DNA of 64,000 bases, taken from positions 2,159,501 through 2,223,500 of the forward strand of contig NC_060235.2 in the NCBI RefSeq assembly GCF_021155775.2, in the 5' to 3' direction. Origin of the DNA: Neodiprion pinetum. Its lineage: Eukaryota > Arthropoda > Insecta > Hymenoptera > Diprionidae. Below are positions 48,213 through 61,874 of this stretch, one piece after another. The translations under genes and the position numbers were made by a program. Below the pieces are notes generated by a model. That model made no database searches and was not told where the DNA came from. It saw nothing but the letters and a program-made list of their open reading frames with translations. Each line of letters begins with the position of its first letter. The stretch's first letter is position 1.

Positions 48213-48864
48213 CAATCATACTTATTTTTGGATTCTTTTTTTTAAAGAAAATGAAAACACTCAAAGCAGTTTCAGTTTGAGAGGTTTATCGTTTATAGTT
48301 TAAAGACCGTTTTGAATTTTTTCATCGAAATTAATAACGAAATGGTGGCATGAGGATTTTAGTAGCGAACGATTCCGAACTCGAGGGCTTTTCTAGTGGC
48401 GCATCTCTTGACATCACTGTCCAACTTGTAACAGAAAAAAAAATTCGAGTTAAAAACACCCTTTCGGGTTCGAGTGCGTAGCCCAAATGGTAAAAAAAAA
48501 TCTTTTCATGTACATACGATTGTGGATAAAAAATTGGTGAAAAAATTGGTATGAAAAATTTTGGGATCGAAATTCAAACAATTAGCCACAAGCTCGAATC
48601 GATATATGTAGAAGTTTCAAAGGTTGCGTCAAAATTTCAAGTTGAACGGATAAAAATTGAGCGAGGAATCTGCGCCACTGGATTAAAAACGTGGTCGTTC
48701 GCAACTCATATGCATCGTGCCACCATTTTGTTATTAATTTCAATGACAGAATTCTACAATGTTTTTGAAACTATGACTAATAAAGCCTTCGAACTAAAAT
48801 TGCTCCAAGTGTTTTGATTTTCTTTAAAAAAATAAAAAAAACAACTCCTCAAAATAGGTATGAT
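48213..48864. mobile_element. Large foldback element, about 650 bp
   Basis: Arms of about 280 bp nearly mirror each other. AATCATACTTATTTTTGG pairs with the end of the right arm (AAAATAGGTATGATT). TTTAAAGAAAATGAAAACAC pairs with GTTTTGATTTTCTTTAAA. GAAATTAATAACGAAATGGT pairs with ACCATTTTGTTATTAATTTC. GTAGCGAACGA pairs with TCGTTCGCAAC. TAGTGGCGCA pairs with TGCGCCACTG. Only about 60-100 bp in the centre is unpaired. The ORF at 48551-48817 is one arm of the palindrome and unlikely to be a gene. Confidence 0.75.
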
Positions 48865-51800
48865 TTTAGACCGTCCAAGCTGTACCCTCCCCCCCCTCCT
48901 TGCGGATCAATATGTCACATAGAGAAACCTTCCTACTCAAACGAGCCAGTCGCTCGGCATTTCGCTGATCTGTTGCAATGCAGAAGCGTCGCGATCAAAC
49001 GTTCATGTATATCAAAATTGTGGGACGAGATCGGTTGTCCGAAGGCGGAAGGTCAAACGGGTATTTTGGCGGGCCTCGGAGGGTCGTTGAAGAAGGTCAT
49101 TGAGTAGCGTCGTTGGCCTTGTCGGCGGTACGAGAAAAAGAGAGAGAGAGAGAGAGGGAAACGAGGATGGCGCTTCGCCGCGTTGGTGCGAGAAAGAGAA
49201 GCACGGTGGAGACGGAGGGAATTTGCGAGTGCGACGGAGATGCCCGATTTAGATATCACGCCTGACCTCGCGGTCGCCCGACAACGTTTCCTCGGGGCAA
49301 AGCCGACCGCCCGGCTGCCTTCCCACCCTCCCCGCTCTTCCCAAAGCCCCTTTTCTAACTCCCTTCGTCGCTTCCTTCCTTCCTTCCTTCCTTCCTTCCT
49401 TCCTTCCTTCCTTCCTTCCTTCCTTCCTTCCTCCTTCTCCTCCTCATCCACGTGTCTATGAATGAACCGAACCCACGTGCCGGCCACGTGCAGCTGATCC
49501 ACGCAACCTCCCGCCTCTTTCCAAGATCCACACCTAACTGACTCACACTTCCGCACATTAACGTGCCCTGTCCGTACGAGAGACGAGAGTGCATGTATCG
49601 ACTACGGGGACCGCCAAGTGTGCCGAGGAGTCGCGATGCGATCCTCGTCTCGGACAGCCTTTCACGAGGTACAATTTGCCTCATGCGGCTGCCTCTCAGC
49701 CCAGCAGCCTGCAGCCCGGCACTTGACCCGCGTCAATCTCAAGTGTCAGTATTGAAAACACGCGATTTGATGTTTATTATGACGGGTTGGCGTTTGTCAT
49801 ACCTTTGATGTAAGAGGTCCAAGTTCTTAACGTCGATCCATTACGGTTGACGAAAATTCGACATACCGTGGCAAAGTTTAACGCATTGTATACTCGTGTA
49901 TTTGCAACAAAAAAAAAAAAAAAACAAAACAAAACTTGCGTGTGGCAATCACGCGCGACAGAAGTGAAACCTTCTGAAATTTATATGAATGATTTACCGT
50001 GACTTGGAGTACTCAAAATATGCCTGTTTGAAATGGCTTATAAATTCAAATGAGGCTGAGAGAATGAGAAAGAGAGGAAGAGAGAGAGAGAGAGAGAGTC
50101 AACGAAGGATAGGGAGAATTAGCAATTTCTCATTTTTATTTATCAGCCTCGTCGCTAAAGACGTTTCACTTATTGTTAAAAAAAAAAAAACTCGACTCCT
50201 TCAACGTCATTCCGAATTGGCAAAACAGAGACTTTTTGTTCAATGGTTCGTCGATACACGAACGTCATCCTGTAACTATTCATTCTCGCATGACCACGCA
50301 TGTGCTTTTACAATTAGATAGCTGGAGTACGTAGCAAACGATCGATCTAGTCTGAAAAATTTATAATTCATTGCAGAAGTTTCTGGTCTACAGACATAAT
50401 ATTTAGCGTGTTTTATCATAGCATATAGGACAATTATCAGGAGCTATTCTAACTCTAGTTTCAGTATACGGATACAATCGTGTTAAACAGTAGGTACGGT
50501 ACCTGCTACTTCAAAGTTTCGTTGAACAATGTTTAACGTCTCGCATTATGCAGGGTGTGCGTTAAAATCCTGTAAGACATTTGATCAAAATTCTCCAGCA
50601 GGTCCTTTAAAATTTTTGGTTTGTCTTAACCATTTCTTAGTCTATGACTAAGGAAAAAAAGAAAATGTCAAAATTAAAAGTTAACCGTTAATATTACAAA
50701 AATTTGCGTCACGCTCGTTAACAGAAATGTAAGAAACAACGCAAATATAAAGTGAACCTGCTCGGACGTGAAGTTTAGTACAAATTTTTCCAACAGTAAT
50801 AAATTGCAACGAAAATTTCTTTCGTCGACGAGGGTCATCAAGAGACAAAACGTATGTCTAGCATTATACCAAACATAAATATAAAATATATAAATAGTAA
50901 ACATACATTTTGTCTCTTTTCGAAACCTTCACCGTCGGACCAAATCTCCGTTACAATACGTTGCTTCACGATTCCCATCTCGTCTAAAATTGTAAATTTA
51001 TCAAACTTCTAGTAGATGGGGGAAAAAAAAAAAAAAAACACCCGGTTCCTCGAGTCCCGCGCCATGTCTTTCACAGACATTAATGTTGGTCGCGAGTTGG
51101 CCGCGATCGCAAGTAGAAGGCAGAGAGATCGACGCGGGACGGACAAGTTGGTTCGCCGACTGCGCACGAGGAACCTGAAGCCGCGGGCGAGGGCGAGGTG
51201 GGGGGAGGGGGGATGGATGGCGGGCGTCAAGGCAGGTGGAGAAGGGACCCTCTCGAGGGGTCGCCGAGGGGGGGACGAGGACGAGCATCCACCCGCCGGC
51301 GCCGCTGCACTGCACCGTCGGCGACTATCGCGGCAGCACGCATCGCGCACACAACCGATCAGCCCTGCATATAATACGCCGGACGTGTAGGAGGTGTAAC
51401 GTTGTTATCGCGATCCTGACCTTGCCCCCCCCCCCCCTCCCGCCCGCTCCCCCTCGCCGTCCGCACCCTCGATTCAGTGAGAATTAACATCAGTGACGAG
51501 GGAAGGAAGGTGACGATTAAAAAAAAAGAAAAAAAAACAACACTAAAAAACCGGAAGAACCGAATACCCGTTCTGTTCCTTTCCTTTTCTCTCCTTTCCT
51601 TTCGGTTTTCGCTTCTCGCTGAGTGGGATTCCTCTGCGACAACCGCCTCTGACAGTTGACTATCGAAACTGCAGAAAGGAGGTTTAGTGGTCGGTGGTCG
51701 TTGTGTTTGCGGGGAGACGTTGGTCGTGCGGAAACTACGAGCTTGGAACAGTTTCATCCGACGATTACAAGCCGGCTTGGTTGTCCTGTTGTAACTTTCG

Positions 51801-52502
51801 ACTCGGGTTTGGTTACTCTGTGCTTGAATAAATTATCCGCATTCTACGGTTATATACGATCGTCGTCGTCGTCGTCGCGAAAGTTGGACCGGTGTGGTAC
51901 GTGTGTCGAGCTTTCGGGTAACAATGACTCACTACTAGTTTCATTGACCTGACAGCGTCGCACTGTCCTTATACACGTGCATTGGCCGAAAGCATCGAAG
52001 GATAGAGATAGATAAGAATAATACTTGTGAACAAACTTGAGAGGTTTGTTTGTCGTTTGTGCGGTAGACAGATGAATTGATCGTAGTGCGATGATTATGC
52101 GCAATCGGGTGTTTTAGGAACACTTGCGTTTATTGCAAATACTCGTGACTATACGTGATAGTTGTATAAAAACGGTATAATAATAATAATACCAATACCG
52201 ATATATCGGTAAGCTAGTGCCGATCAAGTGAGTGGTGAAATAGAGAGGGAGAGGAGAACCGCCGGTGAATCCACTCTCGGCAATCTTGGCGTAAGATGAA
52301 CGACTGTGTCACAGGTGCTGAAACCACGATCAATCTGCAGCAGTGCGGACGTGAATTAGATACAAGTGTACAAGAGTATCTTCCCGTTTGAGCAGTGTAG
52401 TCTCGGTGCAGTGTGCCAGGCGAGTATTTATCGCGGGACTCGATCCTGCCTTCCAGATATCACAGGATATATACCCATTACACAGGACGAGGAGGGATCG
52501 CG
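48865..52502. other. Gene-poor stretch ending in a probable promoter and 5' leader
   Basis: No coding exon recognised before 52503. A GC-rich island lies at 51.04-51.48 kb (ORFs on both strands, none recognised). Between about 51.6 and 52.5 kb the sequence is CG-rich, includes GT/AG-poor leader-like stretches and leads into the start codon at 52503, so this part is probably promoter plus 5' UTR. Confidence 0.4.
49371..49432. repeat. TTCC tetranucleotide microsatellite
   Basis: About 15 tandem CTTC units; it generates a KEGR-repeat frame on the minus strand that is not a gene. Confidence 0.95.
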
Positions 52503-52574
52503 ATGGAGGCTGGATACCCCATGCTCAGCAACGACCTCGACGTCTGCCGAATGTTCGACCAGTATTTGTACAAG
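52503..52574 (+). CDS. Candidate first coding exon (24 codons) of an unidentified gene extending rightwards
   Basis: ATG in good context (ATCGCGATGGAG) opens MEAGYPMLSNDLDVCRMFDQ, then YLYK, directly followed by GTCAGT, a consensus donor, in phase 0. The composition (Cys, Tyr, Met, Asp, Phe, Leu, even codon use) looks like real protein. The long CG-rich leader upstream supports a promoter. Phase 0 equals that of the tiny exon at 18156, so both could feed the same downstream exon beyond 64 kb. I do not recognise the protein. Confidence 0.5.
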
Positions 52575-53137
52575 GTCAGTAAATCGACGCCGGTATCGAT
52601 AAGCCGGCGTAAATCCTTGTTAGTACATTGTTTTCGACTTTGCGATACGTTATTACAGGTCTTGTGTGTCTAATCGCGCTGCTCTTGAAGTATCGCGGCA
52701 ACTTGCCCAACTCGATACAACTAGATACGTATTTTACATATACGAGTGTATCTGATCTGAGATCCGAGGGAGAGACGAGCTTTCCTTCCAGTACTCGATG
52801 AGTAGCCGGATAGGTTGTTGCATACCTCGAATGGTTGAAATGGTTTATGTTGTTCCGCGCCACCGGTTTCACAATTAGAGATCCAATACCAATGATCGCG
52901 TCGAAAAGAAGGGCGCTGACGCGCCAACCACACGTAGGAATCTCCAACGCTCCGGCAACGTAGATGTACGTGTAGCGTAGCAACGTCCGCTTCTTCGCAA
53001 AAGGAAATTTGCAATTTCCTGGCCTCAGAATTAATCATTAGAATTAAAGGCGCCCTCTTCCTCCCTCCCTCCCACCCTTATTCTATTTATCTTTGTATTT
53101 CGCTCAAGCGCTGCTTCTTACCGCTCACTGCTTACTA

Positions 53138-53162
53138 CAGCAGCAGCAGCAGCAGCAGCAGC
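53138..53162. repeat. CAG microsatellite
   Basis: Eight tandem CAG units in non-coding context. Confidence 0.9.
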
Positions 53163-56100
53163 TGCCAATAACACTGCAACAGTAAAAGTAATTTAATTAT
53201 GTTGGCAGCGAGTTGGAATTTCTGCCTTCCCCGTGTGCGTTGCGTGGTATGTATCACACACACGTACGTATAATATGTATCTCTCCTTGCTGGCTTACAC
53301 TCGGCTCTCGCTGTGTCAGCTCGCACACATCCTCATGGTTTACATACCGATACACCTACAGCATTCAGGGAGTAGCAAGCAGCAGCTCTCTCTCGCTGCC
53401 CGGTGTATAAATTGAAATTCTTCCGAGTCATATTTATAACTTCAAAGCCCCCCGAGGAACGCAAGTTTGTCAGCGGGCAAACATACACGAATTCATGTTT
53501 TAAAATTATACGGATGTTATTATACACGTGCTTTGGATTATACAGGTTTCTAGATAAAACTTCCTACTCGCTCGCGTCTCGTTGTACGGTTTTCAAATTT
53601 TTCTCTCACCCTCTCCCTCCTTTTCTTCTTCTTTTCACCCCATTATTTTCTTGTATCGTTTTTCACCAACAGATCGGATGGATCGCCCTATCATCGTTTG
53701 AATTCTCTCTTCTCGCCGGTGATCATCGTCATCGTCATCATTATTATTAATATTGTTATCAGGATTGACGTGCAAGTTTTTTTTTCTCACAAATGATCTC
53801 TTCGTGGAACCATTTTCGGTTCTGTGTCAAGCGCTATGACCGATCTTGCATCGTCGCGTATCTGACTGGGTATTATGTATATACCCTACACTTCACTTGG
53901 CCTGCCTGCAGCAGCATTGCAATATCGATTTGTCGTAGACTCGTCGTCGCGAGGTGCGGGAGGATGAGATAAAAGGAGAAGCAAATAGAGAAACAGAGAT
54001 GGAGAGAGAGAGAGACGAGTTTTTACCGGAGGTTTTGGTCCCTCGTATATTTCTCTACGAGTACCAAACAACCAACCAACATTTACACGCTGCAGCAGTA
54101 GGTACGTAATATTGCCTCCCTAATGCATTTCTTCAGGTTTATTTCCTCTCTTCTCTCTCTCACTTCTTTTGTCCTCTGCACTCCGTCGACCGTTGTATAC
54201 ATACATGTACACATCGGATGAGAACGCATGTAACACGAAGCCATTCATCTTAGGCACAGTGCACGTGTATAATAATACGCTTTTTACTCTGCTCGGCCTT
54301 TCGGTTGAAACAAAATGAAAGCCCGATTCTCTCTCTCTTTCTCTAACCCTCCCACGCCCCCTCTCCCCCCTCACTCTCCATTCCGCCATAACGCTGTACT
54401 CGTGCCTGCACGGCGAAAAAAATAATACATGCATACAAAATAAAACAAATGAATAGAGAGCAAATTGAAAGTGTAGAAAAAAAATCATGTGATATAATAT
54501 CAAGCACCGTCCACTCCCAGCCGCGTCTTTCGCGCAGTTTTGTTTTTTAACATTTAATCTGTTCGTTGGATGAGTTTGCAGGAAGAAAGTTAAAAGTGAA
54601 TTCTGACGATTATACTTATTTATTATTAGCACTTATAACACATCATTTATTATACAATGAAATTTCACCGTTTACAAATACCCGCTATTTCGAAATTTTT
54701 TTAAATTATCATACCGCATGAAAATGTTGATTGCGTACATACATACGTATACATTATATCCTGCGCATTGAACAATAATAATAATAACAACAACAACAAT
54801 AATAATAATAGTGAAAATAGAAAGAGAAGCAAAAATATGGCGAAAGCCACGGGTTTCTTTTTTTGTTTTTTTATTCCAAGAAAAACAAAATTCTGTTCGT
54901 GCAGTTGCGCAATACACTCGTTATATACAATAATAACAATCCAGATTTGATTTCATTTTTATTAAACGACGTTTGCGATAGATTTCCAATCGTGAAACAT
55001 AAAAATCCGACGTTAGTTATCTGTAAAGGCAATATTTCATTGTCCTCGTGTTTTTTTTTTTTTCTCATTCTTTTTCATATTTTCTTTCCCTTCTTTATTA
55101 TACGTACATATGGAGTACATAGATCAATCGTTAGGACTGACGGTTAAATCAGTGCAAACAGATAAGGATAACAGATGTGGTAATAAATAACACGGATTCA
55201 CCTACATATGATACTGCATATACCTTCCGATGTTCCTATACATGGATACATGTATATTATATATACATATAATATGTGTATCGCATGTCTGGATATTATA
55301 CCCCATACAGGTATGCAAACTCAGGCGTATACGTATAAGGTGGAGATTTTATTTACACATGTGTAGGTATGCGTTATACAATGCCTGGCCAACTTCTGCG
55401 CATACACATGCATACACACGTGCATACACATATGCATACCTGCTCATGGCTCGCGCGCATCGCTCAACCTGACTGCCGGCGATTCGTTAAAACCTTTGGA
55501 TATACATGGACGATAACGCCGAACGGCATAAGCATGTATGTACGTGTATATGTATAGGCGAGGGTGTGTGCGTGTGTGCAACACAAGGGAATACACCCAT
55601 ATCTTGGCAATTCATAAATTTAACGCTTTGTCAACGTGATGTTGTATCATACCAGGCCTATTTCTTCTCATATACCGTATGTCCTACACCATGCATTCCC
55701 TTTCCCGGCATTTTTCCAAACAGAGATATCGCGCGAGGACTTTGTCGTGGCTATTGATTGCATATACATATATATATATATATATTACGTTGTGTAAATG
55801 GTGAGGAGAAAAGAAAGCAAATAAAAAAAGGAAAAAAAAGAACGAAAGAAAAATCGTAAAGAATTAGCGAAAGAACAAAAAAAAAAAAGAAAGAAGAAAA
55901 GAAAAGTTGACGAGGAACAATAAGGAGCGGCGAACGTGTGTAGGAGAAAAGAATATATGTATGTACATATATACGTATACATATGTATAGTTATATACAT
56001 ATAATGTATAAAATATATTTTACTTTCCGAAAAGTTTTTATTATGATTAAATCTCGAAATTCATTTCAACTTTTCGTCTGAGAAATGGACGCTGAGACGA

Positions 56101-56894
56101 CGTCGGCGCGGCGCGGCGTGGAGGAGGAAAGTAGCGAGCAAGACCAACTTCCAGGTTATATAGGAGAGAGAGAGAGAGAGAGAGAGGAGAGGTGGGTTCC
56201 CGGCTAAACTTGAAAGAATTTATTTTCACTCGCGATGACGTATATTTATTCTCTCTCGTTTCGACTGTTAATTTAAAAACAATTTTCACTTCATTTTATT
56301 TATTTACTCCTTTTCCTAATTCAATTCATTTCTTTCGATGCGAATAAAAAATACGTTCACTACAACGTACCGTCGTATCTGCACTTATTATCGTTAAATC
56401 TGCAAACGTTGAGATTTGAATGAAAAAAACAACGATAATCTCGTAAATTTTCAAAATATGGTTCGTATAAATTCGTCAGTGTCGACACGCCGTTCGATAC
56501 CGCACTTGACATTCATTATCGTGATTAATATACGATACGTAGTTGCTGTGATTGTAATAGGTAAAATTGAAATTGATTTTTACCTAGGACGCTTAATCCG
56601 TCTATCTATCCGTATTCTACGTACGTGTATCTACGTATCCATGTACGTTATACACGCCTTTGTTGTATACAATACAAGTATGTTATTATACCTAGCCATG
56701 AGTTATAGACTATAATCCGGCAGGTGATGGCAGTGCAGAACTGTTGCCCTGGCAACATCGCCGATCGTATAACTGATAAGTCCTGCAAGGCGAGGTGTGT
56801 AAATGCTGAGCTAACGTTATTTACCGTACAATAAAACAGAAATGGTGCCAGACTGCGTCACCTCTATTTCTATCTTCATAATTCCCCGGTCGAT

Positions 56895-56940
56895 AGATGA
56901 TGGCGATGACGACGACGACGATGATGATGATGATGATGAT
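56895..56940. repeat. GAT/GAC microsatellite
   Basis: Compound (GAC)n(GAT)n run, about 13 units, in non-coding context. Confidence 0.9.
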
Positions 56941-59900
56941 GCCACGTCTCTCCTCTTACTCTGCAACTCGATCGTATTATTATACATAACTCGGTGTTGT
57001 CGATTATTTCGATAGTTTTTTTGTTTTCTCTTTCAACGTCTTTTCACTCCTTCAAAGTTATCAAAATTAATAATTTCATATTATTGACAGATTTTTTTTC
57101 ACCCTTTATAAATGATTGAAAACAGGGAACAAGTATATACGTATTTAAAACCGTATACCTTCCGTGGCAATGAGTGTAAAAAATACACAGTGGAGATTAA
57201 TTTCAAATATCTCAGCTTCCAATAAAGTTGGGAGAATTTTTCTTTTTTGTTTCTAAATTAAATTTCAAACAATTCCGCATAAAATGTTTGTATTGCGAAA
57301 GTAATTAAGTTGAACTAAGCAAATAAAAATTAACGTTGAAGTGGTTCAATCCTTACAGTTTGCTCTCAAAGAGTAGAAGATTTTTGGAAGGGGGGCAGAT
57401 TTCATCCTCATTGCCTGTCAGGGGTTAAACAGTTTCGCTGTACAATCACAGGTGTATATACTTTGTAACTCGTTGTTAAATGTAGAAGTAAAGTCGGATG
57501 AATTCCCACGATGGAAGTTGTATAAAATTCCGGACTGATATTAACCCAGATTACGCAAAAACCGCGTCTCGCTTGCTCCCAATGTACGTATATGCGTGTA
57601 TACATATATACCTACACCCATATACACGTATGCATTTACCTGCGGTATTAGGTAAATTATAGAGCAACTCCTCTTTCGACAAGAAAGTCCAATTAGGTTC
57701 CGAGATATATGCGGTTCGTAGGTATAATATTTTTACAAGTTGATTCGTCACCGCGTATTATGCGCAGATATTATTATAAATACACGTTGATAATCCTATC
57801 CGATCGAATCGATCTAACATGCATTGATTAAATATAAATAAATATTATATAAATAAAGATGAAAAAAAATTGAATTGAAACAGTTTTTTTTTTTAATACG
57901 TGGGAAAGTTGTTACAAATAAATGGATACACCCGTATATATGTATATACACGTACGTGTATGACATGAAATATATATTCGCACGAAGCCTTCGGAGACTC
58001 GGAAACTCTACGTAACGCTATACATCACACGGAGGCACATAATGTAGTGGGTACACTCCGAGGGGTGATATATGGCGGAAAGTTTGAAACTTTGTCAGTC
58101 CTGCATTAAACTTTCGAGCCAACTATTTCTTGAGGGAAAGGGAAGAAGAAAAGCCGGGGTTAAGGTAACGCCGTTCCCCCTCACGGAGAGAGAGAGAGGA
58201 AAGATGAATAGAATGATTTAAGTATATATAGCTGTACAGATTTTCTCGGTTCGTTGTGAAAATTGGAAATGGCGTTAAACTGAACGGCGGAAATCGACCG
58301 GATCGAAAGTTGGTAACGCTAATCAGACGAAAATCACTGTTTTGAAAATTTAGAGAGGCTTCGAGGGAGCTTGATCTACGATAATCTGAACACACGTTGC
58401 TTTTTAAAAATAGATTACTCAATTTTAGACGATCCCAGACCGTTGCGAAGTAACGATAATCGTTGCGAACTTGATTCTCTTGGAAATTCAAGGTACATAT
58501 TTGTTGTAATAAGCATTCGCGTGCAGTGTCGTGAAATACGACAAAATGCACCAGCGGCAGCGTGATTATAATTAAAATTTCAATCAACCAGTTCTAGGTA
58601 TATTTAATTTACTCTTTTCCCGAAAGATCTATGGCTCTTCAACTGCCGTTGCTGTTTTAATTAGAATTGTATTTTATCCCGCACGACGTTACGCAGTACT
58701 TGTATAAGTATAATATCTCTAGATGTTGCAGGCACGCTTTTCTCTTGTATTACTTTAGAATTTTCACTTTAACGATACACAAAGTTGTGAGTAATATCGT
58801 TTTATTAGATTATAATTCGCTATCGCGAATAAACTTTGTATTTTTTTTTTTATTGCTTACATCAATTGTAATACCAATTTACGCCGCTAAGAAGACCCAG
58901 ACTTGTAATATTAAGTCTCCAGTTGATGTTTGAGAAGTGGATCTGACGACTTTTTCATTATTAATTCAATCTCATGAAATATTTATAATTTAATATCAAC
59001 TTTTGATTTAGGAGAATAAGATTCGCGGTTGTGACGCATCGTTGTGTTACGGATCGTGATCTTTGGGTTGAATATACAAATGTCAGGAAAGGAATGATAG
59101 TTAAAGTGCTACAACGTGTTTCTTCACAAATATAAAAAAATTTTGAAAAAAAAAAGTGAAAATTCAAACGATCGCGTTTTTCCACGTAACGTGGAACGCT
59201 CATCTTTTTACAGAATCTTTCTTCCAACCCAAAGCATCTTTTTAGGGGGTGCCATGGTGGAAAATCGTAAATTACCTTTTTCCGAAACACCCGGATACTG
59301 CACAGACGGTGAAATAACGACGGTCGCAGTTCACGCCGCGCTGATTTTCACTCTAAATGATTCCGTCCCCTTCCCTTCCTGTTATCGATGAAAAATTCGT
59401 TAATAGTCAGTCCATCTTCTGCCAACGCAGGCAATTCCAGCTTACTCTCTCTCTCTCTCTTCTATCTGACTCCTTGTTTTTGCGTTCTGCCACATGAGTA
59501 ATCGGCCCTCGCTGATCATGACACTTGTTGCTCGATGACCTCGCGTGATTCACGCAGTGTTCAACGTTACGCTGTACCTATATTTTCACCTGCAGTGTTT
59601 TAGCAAACGTTTCAATCGCCTCGCGTAGTTCCTGTATTTTCATGACGTAATTTCAGCAATATTTTTACACTCTCTTTTATCCTCTTTACGAGTAATATCG
59701 TTTGTAATGTCAAAATGAATCACGCGCGTATTACTATAGAAGAATAAGTTATTCGGGTCTTAAATAAGACACTGAAATTAGGGTAGCTTATCATTGAGGA
59801 TCTTGTATCACATTGATTGCTATCTCATCGTGCGATTTATGCTAATTTTTCATTTCACCGACTAATTTACACTCATTTCCAATTTTACCCCGTACTTTCG

Positions 59901-60799
59901 ACGATATTAATTCGAATTTCATGAAATCCCAAAAAATCACTGAAAATCATCTTGCAGAATGCTGGCATGTCATTGGAAATTACTTGACGGAATGAAAATG
60001 ATAAATGCGTATACGGCAAGACATGGAAAGATCACTTTTACATCACGCGATTCCCAATATTTTCCGCTGTCTTAAAAATTTCCCTCATCCAAGTTCCTTT
60101 GATTTTCAATTTTATTTCCAAACGTTAAATTGACAACATCCTCCAGCAAACGGGCGCTTCCTAAGGTAAATGTACCAGTCATTGACACGTTCGGACCATT
60201 TTATCACCCAAAATTGTCAATTTCTCGACGATTGCAACCAATGTCCAGAGGATCGGACGCTGCAAATTAATTTGTTTCGTAACTTTAAAACCAAGGATCA
60301 AAGACGTACAACCAAGAAGGTCAATAACCGGCACCCTTACCTCGGGTTACAATTGTTGCTTCGTAGGAAGGATGCCTCCTCGAACCCGTCGCACCCGACC
60401 GGAGAAGCGAGAGACAAGCGGGGAGGAAGGTTGAGCGTAAGCTCGGGGGTTGGTTGACCGAGGGTTGTTTTAGCGGTGGGTCGGGTTAGCCGTTGCACAG
60501 ACCGGCTTTATAGGCATGCCGGGCGGTCGACTGCCCGCTGACAAAATCGCAAGGGGTGGCCGCCACTTGTTGAGTCTCGCCGTTCTAACGCGATGATCCC
60601 GCTTTTCCGAAGCCTCCGGTATTCCGTCCTCCCACAACCGACGCGTATCGTACCTGTATAAATTCATCGTTTGCCAAAATTTTTCGATCATTGTTTCAGC
60701 GGGGTGACAAAACTTTCCCCGTCCACATTTTTTATTTAACCCTAATCGGTCACCTTGGGTGAATATCGCTCCGCACATTTTTCAAAATTTTCGCACTGT

Positions 60800-60892
60800 C
60801 ACGTGGTTGATGACCTGTCGGAAACCGGATTTAGTCACGTGGTACAGCGTGGGAAAGCTTTAATGCAAATGGCGTACGGAGTGAACCACGTG
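60800..60892. promoter_or_regulatory. Cluster of three CACGTG E-boxes
   Basis: CACGTG at 60800, 60836 and 60887 within 93 bp, inside a CG-rich block that also has frequent GATTGGCTGA-type (CCAAT complement) sequence near 61022. It looks promoter- or enhancer-like; no start codon with a good donor was found nearby. Confidence 0.4.
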
Positions 60893-61822
60893 ATCCGTTA
60901 GTTCCATTGTCGGTATCGAAGCGCTGGTGTCGATTTCGTCTGCTTCTAATCGTTGCGCTATCGTCTGTTATTGATAATTTCAGAAATGACGAGTGAACCG
61001 TTATTTACTGGCTGATTCAAAACGATTGGCTGATTTCGCGCTGTGGCGTATCCACGGAAGTTTGTGATCAGCTGAGTCATTGGCGTAGACGGGGGATAAT
61101 TTCCGTCGGTTGTTAGAAATACGGTCGATTTGACGCTGTCGATCTTATTAAAGGTTGAAAATATTTTCTCACGATTTTACGGCTTATCGATGCAATAATT
61201 TAAATCCTCTCAAGCTGCACAGCTGTGGCTTTGACGTTAAAGTGATAATCATAGGTATTAAAGTGCGTGTTCAACGTACATATTATACACGGTATTTCTT
61301 TTTTTTTCCTAGCCATTTTTGTTTTATCTTTTTCAAATTTTTAAAAACCGTTTTTCTTATTTTCACGGTGCGCAATGTCGCATGCATATTATATCGGCTT
61401 TCGTTTACATAAATTATAATGGACACATGTGACGTGTGTGCGTATATACATTACATTATACGTTTATTCCTGTTCGACGTCGAGAAATCTTGACGTTTCA
61501 TTAATTAGCCGTAGAACGTATGTTATACGTTTATGCTATTAGAAAGTTAACGAACGATACCCTCCCTCCACCCCCTTGTCCTCATCCTCCTCGCCACCGA
61601 CATGCATCGCGGATTGATCCTCGAAGCTCAAGCTGGTTAGCGATTATGTGTGTATGTAAGCACCCACCATACTTGTATACCTGTATGTGCAATGTGTATT
61701 ATAAATCACTATCGAGTAGTGCAATCAGCAGAAACTAATGCAGCCGCAGCATTATAATAATAATAATTATTATCATTCTTATTAAGAAGTTGCTGCACGA
61801 GAGCAGGTTATGTGATAAATAT

Positions 61823-61828
61823 ACATTA

Positions 61829-61863
<35 letters not shown>

Positions 61864-61874
61864 GTATATATATT
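61823..61874. repeat. TA microsatellite
   Basis: About 50 bp of (TA)n with ACA and GTA interruptions. Confidence 0.9.

Noticed and set aside
49053..49556. 167-codon minus-strand ORF with KEGRKEGR repeats
   Set aside because: It is created by the TTCC microsatellite at 49371-49432; the remainder has no recognisable domain.
54120..54632. 170-codon minus-strand ORF
   Set aside because: Long, but passes through a GA-rich tract (RGRVRERERES) and AT-rich stretches, with no domain and no supporting signals.
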